Origin: Algiphilus sp.
GTDB lineage: Bacteria; Pseudomonadota; Gammaproteobacteria; Nevskiales; Nevskiaceae
Direction of reading: 5' to 3'
NCBI RefSeq assembly: GCF_023145115.1
Contig: NZ_JAGLEJ010000012.1
Location: 1 to 41,340 of the forward strand
Length of the DNA: 41,340 nucleotides
The translations under genes and the position numbers were made by a program. A model generated the notes under the pieces. That model did not search any database, had not been told where the DNA came from, and worked only from the letters and a program-made list of their open reading frames with translations. Below are positions 1 to 8,100 of the stretch, in pieces. Within the stretch, counting starts at the first letter, position 1. Every line of letters begins with the position of its first letter.

Positions 1-117
1 CGAACGTGGGCGGGCTGGGAGCGCGACGAGAATCCGATGCACCCGGCGCTGTGGGAGGCGTGGCAGATGCGAGCAGCCGATCCGGCGTGGATCGCTCGGG
101 TGCGGGGTGCGGCGTAG
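1..117 (+). CDS. C-terminal end of an unrecognised protein, cut by the window edge
   Basis: Frame 1 is open from the first base to a TAG at 115-117 and gives 38 residues rich in Trp and Ala (start RTWAGWERDENP, end WIARVRGAA). The stop overlaps the GTG start of the next gene (TAGTG), the tight coupling seen throughout this prophage, which is the main reason to believe it is coding. It runs opposite to the late tail genes and converges with them. I do not recognise the family and its start lies outside the window. Confidence 0.5.
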   Translation, partial: RTWAGWERDENPMHPALWEAWQMRAADPAWIARVRGAA

Positions 118-383
118 TGCCCCGCAATCCGTACATCGACCTGCTCGACGCCGACCTGGCGCGTGCGCTGAACCGGGCCGCCGGCGCTCTGGAGCAGCCG
201 CTGCCGGCCGCTCAGGAGGCGGCGTATCGCGAGCGGCTGCGTCTGCTCGTGATCGCTGCGGCGCGGCGGATCGACCCGCCGGTGGTGCCGTATACCGACG
301 AGTGGGAGGCGTCCGCTGCGGGACGTTGCACGCGGTGCGGACGCCCGCTATCGGAAGACGCGGCGGCTACAGGTGACGGCTGA
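117..383 (+). CDS. Small protein with a C-terminal CxxC pair, unknown function
   Basis: 88 residues from a GTG that overlaps the previous stop. An upstream in-frame GTG at 6 would lie wholly inside the preceding gene, so the GTG at 117 is preferred. The body is acidic and helical (PYIDLLDADLARALNRAAG), and near the end there is one CTRCGRPL knuckle that could bind a metal with a partner. It overlaps the convergent membrane protein gene by 17 bp. The function is unknown; it could be a small phage accessory protein. Confidence 0.5.
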   Translation: MPRNPYIDLLDADLARALNRAAGALEQPLPAAQEAAYRERLRLLVIAAARRIDPPVVPYTDEWEASAAGRCTRCGRPLSEDAAATGDG

Positions 384-888
384 TCGCCGCGCGGGCCTCG
401 TCCTCGGTCACGTCGAAGTCGTACCTATGCCCGGACATGGCGCGGGCGGCTTCGTCGAGGGGGCGGCCGGCATTGACGCCTGCGGCGTAGGCGACGGCCT
501 CCCACCAGATGCGGCCGCGCTCGCTCTGCTTGATGACCCATTTGCCGAGGAACGTCCAGCGCCAGGTGCGGCGGGTGTGCTCGAGCTCGTGCTCTAGGAA
601 CCAGCGGGCGGTGTACTCGGGGTCCAGGACGATGCGGAGGCCGTTGCTCTGGCCGCCGGTGGTGCCGGGCAGGTCGCGGTGGAGGATGGGCACGATACGC
701 TCTACCCACGGCGTCCAGCTGAGGATGTGCAGCAGGACGAACGGGAGCGCGACGGTACCGAGCATGAGGGCGCCGACGGCCGGCAGCGGCAGGGCGTTGA
801 GGTCGGCCAACAGCGGCAGGCCGACGCTCAGCAGTACCGGAATGCCGAGGATGGCGATGAGCAGGCGGTGTTCGCTGAACCTGCTCAT
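367..888 (-). CDS. Membrane protein with zincin-like HELEH motif
   Basis: 173 residues. Two hydrophobic segments (about 8-27 and 37-56) are followed by a soluble part holding HELEH at 100-104 and, 26 residues later, WWEAVAYAAG, whose Glu130 could be a third zinc ligand. HExxH with a downstream Glu is the arrangement of gluzincin metallopeptidases, so a membrane-anchored peptidase is plausible but unproven. An SD-like GGAG lies 8 nt before the ATG. It is the last gene of the leftward tail operon, 2 bp after the preceding stop. The motif is seen; activity is inferred. A structural or lysogenic-conversion role cannot be excluded. Confidence 0.55.
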   Translation of the reverse strand: MSRFSEHRLLIAILGIPVLLSVGLPLLADLNALPLPAVGALMLGTVALPFVLLHILSWTPWVERIVPILHRDLPGTTGGQSNGLRIVLDPEYTARWFLEHELEHTRRTWRWTFLGKWVIKQSERGRIWWEAVAYAAGVNAGRPLDEAARAMSGHRYDFDVTEDEARAAISRHL

Positions 889-890
889 GC

Positions 891-1220
891 TCAGATCTCC
901 GGCGCCGGCTCGGGCTCGGGTTCCGGCACCCGGAATCGGACGCTCAGGACCCGACCGGAGGGGATGTCGGCCGGGCTGCTGTCGATGGACGTCGCGACGG
1001 TGATCGGGTCGCCCTCGGTGATCTGGACATCGATCAGCGGCTCGCCGCCGTCGCCGCGTGGGACGCTGGTGCGCCAGCCGCTGGCGGGCATGCCGGTGGC
1101 GCCGTGGATCTCGTAGACGCCGGAGCCGGTGCGGGTGACGGTGATATCGCCAGCGTGGGCGCTGCGGTACTCGATCGACCCGTCGCCGGCGATATTGATG
1201 GCTGCGTTGACTGTGCTCAT
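891..1220 (-). CDS. Small tail-region protein with Pro-Glu-rich tail
   Basis: 109 residues with beta-rich sequence and alternating polar and hydrophobic residues, ending in an acidic PEPEPEPAPE stretch. It lies between the putative fibre-tip protein and the HELEH membrane protein with only 2 bp on each side, so it is part of the tail operon. The composition suits a small fibre-associated or baseplate accessory protein. I see no catalytic motif and no family I can name. Confidence 0.5.
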   Translation of the reverse strand: MSTVNAAINIAGDGSIEYRSAHAGDITVTRTGSGVYEIHGATGMPASGWRTSVPRGDGGEPLIDVQITEGDPITVATSIDSSPADIPSGRVLSVRFRVPEPEPEPAPEI

Positions 1221-1222
1221 GG

Positions 1223-1939
1223 TTAGACCTCGACGATGAAGCCGTTGCCGTCGACCATCACCTCTTTCGAGGTGCCTGGACTGCCGGAGATGTGGAGGGA
1301 TTGGTTCTGGCCGATGGCGGCGCCGGGGAAACCCGAGAACTGGGGGACATCGTCCGAGACGAAATCTGCAACGACGCTAACGTCAGCGCTCGCGACCATC
1401 AGCACCGATGCCAGTACGAACTGAGATGAAACCACGCCGTAGAGCACCATTGGCACCAAGCCAAAACTGCCCACAGACGGATTAAAGTCCAGACCCAGCC
1501 ACGTCTTGCCGGCATGGTCGAATGTGACCAGCTTCGCGCTGAATGGGACCGTCCCGGCAGTAAGCACGAACCCGCTGGTCTTGCCCAGCGTCGTGCTGTG
1601 CCCGAGCACCGCCCTCAGCGCGGACGCTTCTGCGGCCCCACCACCAGTCGTCGCTGAACCTATACCCAGATTGACGGACTGGTCGTTGAGGCTCAGATCT
1701 ATCAGCCGCAAGTAGCGATGATTGCCTCCAGGGACCACGAATCCGTCGATGCGGATCTGGCGCCCTGCAGAGTCGACCGTCCCGAGAGTCCTGCCGTTTT
1801 GGAGCGTTGAGCCGAGCGGGATATCGCCCGGGCTCGATCCAATCGGGAAGAATGCCTCTTCACCGGCCGAGTCGTCCCAGCCGAAAACCTCGTCACCGGC
1901 CTCCGGCGTCCGCTTTGGCACGCTGCTGTAATCACCCAT
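1223..1939 (-). CDS. Putative tail fibre/tip structural protein
   Basis: 238 residues, Gly/Ser/Val-rich and low in charge, as in beta-structured phage fibre tips (for example VNLGIGSATTGGGAAEASALRAVLGH and GFPGAAIGQNQSLHISGS). No transmembrane or enzymatic motif is evident. It follows the Ala-rich fibre gene by 10 bp and precedes the small 109-aa gene, where receptor-binding proteins usually lie. Codon usage here is less GC-biased than in the tape measure, as expected for a swapped host-range module. The assignment is by context. Confidence 0.5.
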   Translation of the reverse strand: MGDYSSVPKRTPEAGDEVFGWDDSAGEEAFFPIGSSPGDIPLGSTLQNGRTLGTVDSAGRQIRIDGFVVPGGNHRYLRLIDLSLNDQSVNLGIGSATTGGGAAEASALRAVLGHSTTLGKTSGFVLTAGTVPFSAKLVTFDHAGKTWLGLDFNPSVGSFGLVPMVLYGVVSSQFVLASVLMVASADVSVVADFVSDDVPQFSGFPGAAIGQNQSLHISGSPGTSKEVMVDGNGFIVEV

Positions 1940-1949
1940 TGCAATACTC

Positions 1950-2786
1950 CTATGCGGCGGTCACCGAAGTGACCTGGTAAGTGCTGCCGCCGGCGAGCTG
2001 GTAGGTGCCGCCGACGGCCAACTGGTACTCGGATTGCTGCGTCTGCACGTCGCCGAGGTCTCCGGCAATCGACCATTCGGTCTGCGCCGTTTTCGTGGCG
2101 GTGACTTGGCCGTCCTGTTCGGTGACGTGGCGGCGGCCGCCGCGGCTGCGGATGAGGCCACCGACAAACGCCACGAGCCCGGCGCCTCGGGCCTGGACGT
2201 GCACCGTGGCGCCGAGGGCCGCGGTCTCGCTGAGCCGGATCTCCTGGCGCGTACTGCGCGCGCAGCGGTAATGCGTGCCGCTATCGACATCAGCGACGTC
2301 AATATTCTCCGCAACGGTGTTGACGACGGTCCTACGCCCGAGCAGCCCCTGTGCGGCCGCCTCGGCGCGGTCGGCATCGGCCTCGGCGCTTGCGGCAGCT
2401 GCGATTGCACCGGATTCGCGCGTGCCGGCCGTTGCGGCACTGGCTGCCGCCGCGGTTTCGCTGTCGGCGGCATTGTCCTCGCTGGTGCTCGCGGCGCTCG
2501 CGCTGTTGCCGGCGTTGGTCTCGCTGGTGCTGGCCGCACTGGCACTGCCGGCGGCAGCGGTTGCGCTGTTGCCGGCGTTGGTCTCGCTGGTGCTTGCGGC
2601 GCCGGCGCTGCTGGCAGCCGCGGCGGCCCTGTCCTTCGCCGTCTGCGCCATGACCACGGTCTGCGCCAACGCGGGAACGAACCGCAGGCGGTGGCCGCCG
2701 TTGCCGAGACCGGTGCTGGCGTTGTCGTCGTCGGTGACGGTGCTGCCGTCGCCGCCGAGGCCTGCGGGGAACGTCACTGACGCCAT
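1950..2786 (-). CDS. Tail fibre protein with Ala/Ser/Asn repeat shaft
   Basis: 278 residues from the ATG at 2786, which overlaps the preceding stop in a TGATG junction. After a short N-terminal domain comes an alanine-rich shaft (about residues 60-145) with repeats of AASTSETNAGNSA type, like the collagen/Ala-rich shafts of lambda Stf-like side fibres. The C-terminal part repeats short YQLAGGSTYQV-like units. The repeats are also visible in the DNA. It probably forms a trimeric fibre attached to the tail tip. A longer open frame extends far upstream but antisense or out of frame to the two preceding tail genes, so it is not used. Confidence 0.75.
   Translation of the reverse strand: MASVTFPAGLGGDGSTVTDDDNASTGLGNGGHRLRFVPALAQTVVMAQTAKDRAAAAASSAGAASTSETNAGNSATAAAGSASAASTSETNAGNSASAASTSEDNAADSETAAAASAATAGTRESGAIAAAASAEADADRAEAAAQGLLGRRTVVNTVAENIDVADVDSGTHYRCARSTRQEIRLSETAALGATVHVQARGAGLVAFVGGLIRSRGGRRHVTEQDGQVTATKTAQTEWSIAGDLGDVQTQQSEYQLAVGGTYQLAGGSTYQVTSVTAA
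2500..2594. repeat. 32-bp direct repeat in the fibre shaft
   Basis: Two identical 32-bp copies at 2500-2531 and 2563-2594, offset by 63 bp (21 codons), encode the repeated SETNAGNSA-type shaft unit. A third diverged unit lies just to the left. Such repeats allow the fibre to change length by slippage or recombination. Confidence 0.8.
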
Positions 2787-3664
2787 CAGAGGATCTCCCT
2801 GGCGGCGAGGGTGTTCCGCCAGTTGTCGTGGTAGGGGTGGCTGACGGGGTCCAGCTGGGTGAGGCGCGCCAGCATCGTCTTCATGTGGCTCTGCGGCGTG
2901 GCGGCCAGCTGGTCCGCGATGAGGATCTCGCCGCTGATGCCCTGCACGCGCTGCATGCGGAACAGCTGGTTGAAGGCGTCGTTGGCGTCGAGGTAGTCCA
3001 GGCCGCAGGCAAAGGTGCGGCGGCGCGGGGCCTCGTCGAAGAACTCGGCGCCGGCGTCCACGGTTTCCTCGACGGTGGTGGCGTCGTCGTGCCCCCACTG
3101 GCTGTCGTAGCTCATGTTGATGCCGGGCTGCCAGGCGTTGCCCAGGAACAGCCGACCGAACTCGATGTAGCCGTCGGCGTTGGCGGTATCGGTGATCTCC
3201 ACCAGCACGGAGTACGCGGGCACCACCGGACCGAAGAACCAGGCGAAGAGCGGGGTGTACTCGGCGCGCATTTCGGCGGTGAGCTGGCCGAACCAGTAGT
3301 TGTCGTCCTCCCACTCCAGCTGGTCGGGCAGCAGGATGCCGGGCCAGGCGGGCAGATGGCCGCTGTCCAGCACGGTGGTGTCGCTGTCGTCCCGCACGCG
3401 GATGCGCACGGTGGCGTCCACGCTGAGGTTGTGCGCGGCGATGCCGAACCCGCCGAGGGTGCGGCGCTGGTCCAGCGTGACGAGCAGCTGGGTGCTGTCG
3501 GTAGCGGCATCGCTGGTGCGGCTGCGTTCTTGCAGCTCGCGCACCTGCGCGTGGGCCAGCGGGCGCGCGGCGGTATAGCTGCCGCCGGAGAGCGTGCAGC
3601 GGTCGATGAGGTTCGGCCAGGCCAGGGTGAGCTTGTGCTGTGCCAGCGCCACGGTCAGCCCCAC
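2786..3664 (-). CDS. Tail tip/baseplate protein, unknown family
   Basis: 292 residues from a GTG at 3664 (an alternative GTG lies at 3652), overlapping the previous gene by 10 bp. The sequence is a soluble mixed alpha/beta protein rich in Trp and Tyr (WEDDNYWFGQLTAEMRAEY; FFGPVVPAYSVLVEITD). Its position between the 498-aa tail-tip protein and the fibre fits a distal tail or fibre-attachment protein. I cannot name a family from sequence alone, so the role comes from gene order. Confidence 0.65.
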   Translation of the reverse strand: MGLTVALAQHKLTLAWPNLIDRCTLSGGSYTAARPLAHAQVRELQERSRTSDAATDSTQLLVTLDQRRTLGGFGIAAHNLSVDATVRIRVRDDSDTTVLDSGHLPAWPGILLPDQLEWEDDNYWFGQLTAEMRAEYTPLFAWFFGPVVPAYSVLVEITDTANADGYIEFGRLFLGNAWQPGINMSYDSQWGHDDATTVEETVDAGAEFFDEAPRRRTFACGLDYLDANDAFNQLFRMQRVQGISGEILIADQLAATPQSHMKTMLARLTQLDPVSHPYHDNWRNTLAAREIL

Positions 3665-5151
3665 ACGTCCAGGGTGAGGGCGCCGCGCTCGGCATCCGGC
3701 GTGCGGCCCAGGATGAGCATGTCCCGGCCGGCTTCGTAGCCGAAGCGGGGGTGCTCCACGGTGACGGTGTCGCCGATGTCCCGCGCGCCGTACTGGTCCA
3801 GACGCACGGTGACCTGCGTGCGGTCGCGCCGCTCCTTGAGCAGATCCCGCAGGCGGATGGCCAGCTGGCGGCCGCCGCTGCGCAGGGCGGTGTCGATGCG
3901 CAGCTCGCTGCTGAGCGGGTGCCGGGTTTTCGTCGCGGCGTCGGCGGCGGCGAACTCGCGGTACTCGGTGCGCCAGCGCGCGGCATTGGCGGCGCCGGCG
4001 GCGAGGTCGGTCTGCGTGGTGGCCACGCGGTCCGCTCGCACGACCACGCGGTGCACCGGCAGGCCATTGCCACCCGCCCCGCCGGCTGTGCGTTCGATGC
4101 CGAGGATGCGGTGGCGCGGAATGACGGCCGCGGGCGTGCCGATGCCCAGGACGTGCAGCGCCACGTGGCCGCTGGCGTCGGTCCGCCAGTAGCCGCCGAC
4201 GCTGGCGGCGAGCTCGTCGATCATCGCCTCGGTGCTGCGGGCGTCGTCCAGGTAGATGCCCACCAGCGCACCGAGCGTGGCGGTGGTGACGTAGTAGATG
4301 CCGTCGTTGGCGGTTTCGTACGCGCTGCCGTCCGCGGTGATGTAGGGGGCGGTGGTGACGGGCGGATCCGCCAGCTGTCCGCCGGCGGCGGTGACGATCG
4401 CGGTGAGCACGTCCGCGGCGTGCGGGCTGGCCTGCTGGGCGTCCACCGTCAGCGACTGCGCGGTGGCGCCCAGGCGGATGAAGCCCTGCCAGCTGCGGTA
4501 GTGGCCGGCGGGCGGCGTCAGGGCCTCGTCCAGCAGGTCGGCCTCGCTGGCGTAGGTGCCGGCGCTGGTGAGTGCCACGCCGCGGTCACGCGCGGCGGTG
4601 ACGGTGCAGTCGCTCAGGCTGCTGACCTGGTAGATCTGCAGGCCGTAGTCCACCAGCACGGGGGTGGCGTTGCTGACGGCGCCCAGCACCTGCGGTTTCG
4701 CGCGGCCGGCGATGTCTTCGCCGCCCTCGAGGTCGGTGCCGTCGCCGGCGTAGGTGTCCTGCGGGTGATTCTCGGCGAGGTAGGCGGACGGGTCGCGCAG
4801 GATCAGGCGCACGCTGTTGCGGGTGGCCTCCACCCGGCTGACGGTGCCGCGCAGCACGGTGGCGAGCGCGGTGCCGTCCCAGGTCTGGATGAGGAGCGCG
4901 CGGCCATCCAGCGCGTAGTCCACCAGCTCGTCCAGTCGGCCGTCGCTGTTGGCCAGCTCCAGGTCGCCCTGGCTGGTGTTGTTGCTGCGCAGCCACGGAA
5001 TGCGCGCCCGCCCCGCGAACAGCGCCGGGCGCTGCAGGCGCGGCGGCCAGTTGTTGCCGTCGGCGTGGTAGTCGCCGCTGGCGTAGCGCAGCGTTACCGG
5101 GTTGTCCGCGGCGTCGAGCGCGTCCAGCGTGAGGAGGTAGACGAGGCTCAC
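3655..5151 (-). CDS. Tail-tip (hub-like) protein
   Basis: 498 residues from a GTG whose last bases overlap the tape-measure stop (GTGA). The N-terminal half is beta-rich (TLRYASGDYHADGNNWPPRL), followed by a conserved-looking GRAKPQVLGAVSNATPVLVDY segment. The gene immediately downstream of the tape measure in siphophages usually encodes the distal tail or hub proteins that close the tube and hold the fibres. It is probably that kind of protein; the exact component (distal tail protein or hub) is not resolved. Confidence 0.7.
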   Translation of the reverse strand: MSLVYLLTLDALDAADNPVTLRYASGDYHADGNNWPPRLQRPALFAGRARIPWLRSNNTSQGDLELANSDGRLDELVDYALDGRALLIQTWDGTALATVLRGTVSRVEATRNSVRLILRDPSAYLAENHPQDTYAGDGTDLEGGEDIAGRAKPQVLGAVSNATPVLVDYGLQIYQVSSLSDCTVTAARDRGVALTSAGTYASEADLLDEALTPPAGHYRSWQGFIRLGATAQSLTVDAQQASPHAADVLTAIVTAAGGQLADPPVTTAPYITADGSAYETANDGIYYVTTATLGALVGIYLDDARSTEAMIDELAASVGGYWRTDASGHVALHVLGIGTPAAVIPRHRILGIERTAGGAGGNGLPVHRVVVRADRVATTQTDLAAGAANAARWRTEYREFAAADAATKTRHPLSSELRIDTALRSGGRQLAIRLRDLLKERRDRTQVTVRLDQYGARDIGDTVTVEHPRFGYEAGRDMLILGRTPDAERGALTLDVWG

Positions 5152-8100
5152 GATGCCGCCTCCAGCCGGGCGGCTCGGGCCACGGCGTTGCTGTCGCGTA
5201 GCTGCTTCTGCCCCAGCTCCAGCGACTGCTTCCAGCCGCTCTGCTCCACACGCACCAGCGCCTGCAGGTGGGCCTCCTGACGCTCCACGCGATCGCGTAG
5301 CGCGCGGAGCTCGCGCACCAGCTCGGCGTTGCCCTGGTCCACCCGCACGCCGAAATTGCCGTCGCTCATCCGCACCGCGGGCATGATGGCCTCGGTGCGG
5401 TGCATCTCGACGCGGTACCCGCTGGCCGGCCCGGTGGCGATGCCGCCGTGCGCGAACTGCGGCAGGCCGTCGGCGGCGTTCTGCGCGTTCAGGGCCTGCC
5501 GCGATGCGAACGTCCAGCCGCGGATGGCACTGAGGTGGTCGATGACCCCGCGCGTGTCCTGCAGCAGGCCGCCGAGGCCGTTGATGCCGGCGATGACGTT
5601 GCCGATGCCGGCGTTGGTGTGGTGGATGTTCTGGTTGATGGTGTTGGCGGCCTTGAGCAGCTGCGCGTCGAACTGCCCCACGCCGTAGGCCGTCTGCCCG
5701 GTGTTGTCCTCGGTGTTGCGGTTCGTCCCCAGCAGCGCGTCCAGGATGCTCTGCGAGCCGCTTTCCAGGTTCGCCATGCCGGTGAGGCTGGCGATGATGT
5801 CGTCGCGCGTGAGGCTCTCCAGCTGGTTCAGGCCCAGCAGCTCGCGCACCACGCTCTGCCCGCTGGCGGCAACGTTGCCGCTGATGATGTTGCTGGCGGC
5901 CGCCACCAGGTCCTGCACGCCGCGCGTCTCGGCGCCGAGGATGTCGGTGAGGCTCGCGGTCAGTTGCTGCTGCAGGATCTGGTCGTGCAGCTGCGCGACC
6001 ATCTCCGCGCGCATCTGATCCGTGTTCTTGCCCAGCGCGTTGAGCGGCGCCAGCATCGCAGCGGTCTGCAGCTCGGCGTCAGCAATGCTCTGCGCGTTGG
6101 CCTGCTGAATGGCCTCCGCCACCTCGTCGGCGTTGCCCAGCAGCGCGCGCGTGAGCTCGGCGGACAGGCCGGAGACATCGCTGCCGAGATCCACCAGCGC
6201 GTCCTGCAGCGCGCCGGCGATGCTGTCGAAGCCGCCTTCCAGCACGGTGCTGATGAGCTGGTCGCCATCCGTGATGCTGGCGATGCCGGATTCGATCTGC
6301 GCCCGCAGCTGCTCCAGCCCGGCGACGGTGTCGAGATCCCCGCCGCGGATCACGGTGGCCAGCGCGTCCTGCAGGACGCCCATCGCGTCGATTTGCTGAT
6401 CGCGGCTGAGGACGTTGATGTCGCCGATCAGCCCGAGGATGCCCTGCACGTCCTGCAGCCGGTCGGCCAGCCCTTCCTCCAGCGCGGTGGCCTGGTCGGC
6501 GGCGGCGCTGTTGAGGTCCGTCACCTGCTGCGGCTGGTTGTCGCGGATCTGCTCCAGCGTCGCCTGCTGCTGCTCCAGCGCGGCCAGCTGGTTGTTCATG
6601 GCCTGGAGCTCGGGCGTGGTCACGTCCACCTGGTCGGCGGTGGCCCCCAGCGAGTCCACGATGCTCTGCCGGATCTGCTGGAACTGCCCGCTGCTGCCGT
6701 AGATGTCCTGCGCCAGGCGCAGCACGTCGCCGGCCCGGCCCTGCAGATTGCCGGCGGCGTCCACGTCGCCGGCGCGGGCCGCGGCGGTCATGGTGGCGAA
6801 GCGCGCCTGCGCCGCCTCCAGCTGCTGCAGCGGCGTGCCGGCAGCGAACTGCCCCACGTCCAGCCCGGACACGTAGTCGCGGATGCCCTGCGCCACGTCG
6901 CGCAACCGCTCAGCCGCGCGAATCTGCTCGTTGACGGCCGAGATCTGCGCGTTGAGCGCGTCGAGCTGCTGCTGATCCTGTGCGTCCGTCGCAGCGGACT
7001 GCGCGTTGATCGCGTCCAGCTGCTCGTTCAGCTGCGCCGTCAGCGCCTGCTGAATGCTGCCGAACTGCGACACCAGGTCGGCAAAGCTGCCGGCGCTGTT
7101 GACGGCGCCCAGCACGTTGTCGATCTGCAGCGCCGCCACCGACTGGCCGCGCAGCTCGGCAATCTGCCGGGCGATCGACTGGCTGGCGCTGCCGATGCTC
7201 TCTGCCAGCCGGCGCTGCTGCTCGGCGGCATCGGCGGAGCTCTGCGCCACGTCCCGCTGCACCGAGTACAGCTCGTCGAACTGCGGCACCAGCGCGATCA
7301 ACGCCCCGTACAGGCTGTCGTTGCCGCGCACGGATTCGATGAGGTCGCGCAGCGCGTCGCGCGTGGACGGCAGGCTCAGGCCCAGGTCGGCCAGCTCCTC
7401 GCCCAGCTCGCGGCGCAGGAAGCCCAGCTGCTCCTCGGCGGAAAAGAATTCCTCCCGGTAGGTCTCGAAGCCGTCCGCGAAGCGGTCCAGGCCGCCGGCG
7501 GCGTCCAGCATCTCGCGCGTGACGTCCGCAGCCTGGTCGCCCATGTAGCGCATGGCGTCGCGCAGGTCGATCAGCTCGCGCGCGAAATCGGCCGTGTCCT
7601 CCGCGCTGCCGGTGTACTGCGCCACCAGCTCGCCGAGCCCGGTACCGGCGTTGGCCTGCGCCACCGACAGCCGCACGAGCTCGGCGCCGAGATCCTCCGC
7701 TCGCCGGTCGACGTCCGCGAGGCTGGCAAGCGATACGTCCAGCTCGTCCGCCACGTCGCGCGCGTACTCCACGCCGCTGGCCACGCGCGTGAGGGTTTCC
7801 AGCGCGCCCTCGCCGAAGCGCTGGAAATCGCCGATGGCGAGGTTCGTCTGCTGGCTGACGATCTCCACCGCGCTGTCGCCGATGGACGAGAAGAACGCCT
7901 CCAGCGCTGCGTCGAGATCCTCTTGCTCGGCAATGCGCAGGTCCGGCAGCTGGATGTCGGTGAACGCGGCCAGTGCATCATCCACGTCACCACCCAACGC
8001 ACCGACGGCCGAGCCGATGCCGGCGCCCAGGTTGTCGAGGATGGACTGGACGCCCTGCGTGATGTCGGCACTGGCCTCCGCAGCCTGTCGCTCGAAGGCC

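Noticed and set aside
2500..2640. Possible CRISPR-like array
   Set aside because: The repeats are in phase with the fibre frame, have no unique spacers of constant length, and encode an Ala/Ser/Asn shaft.
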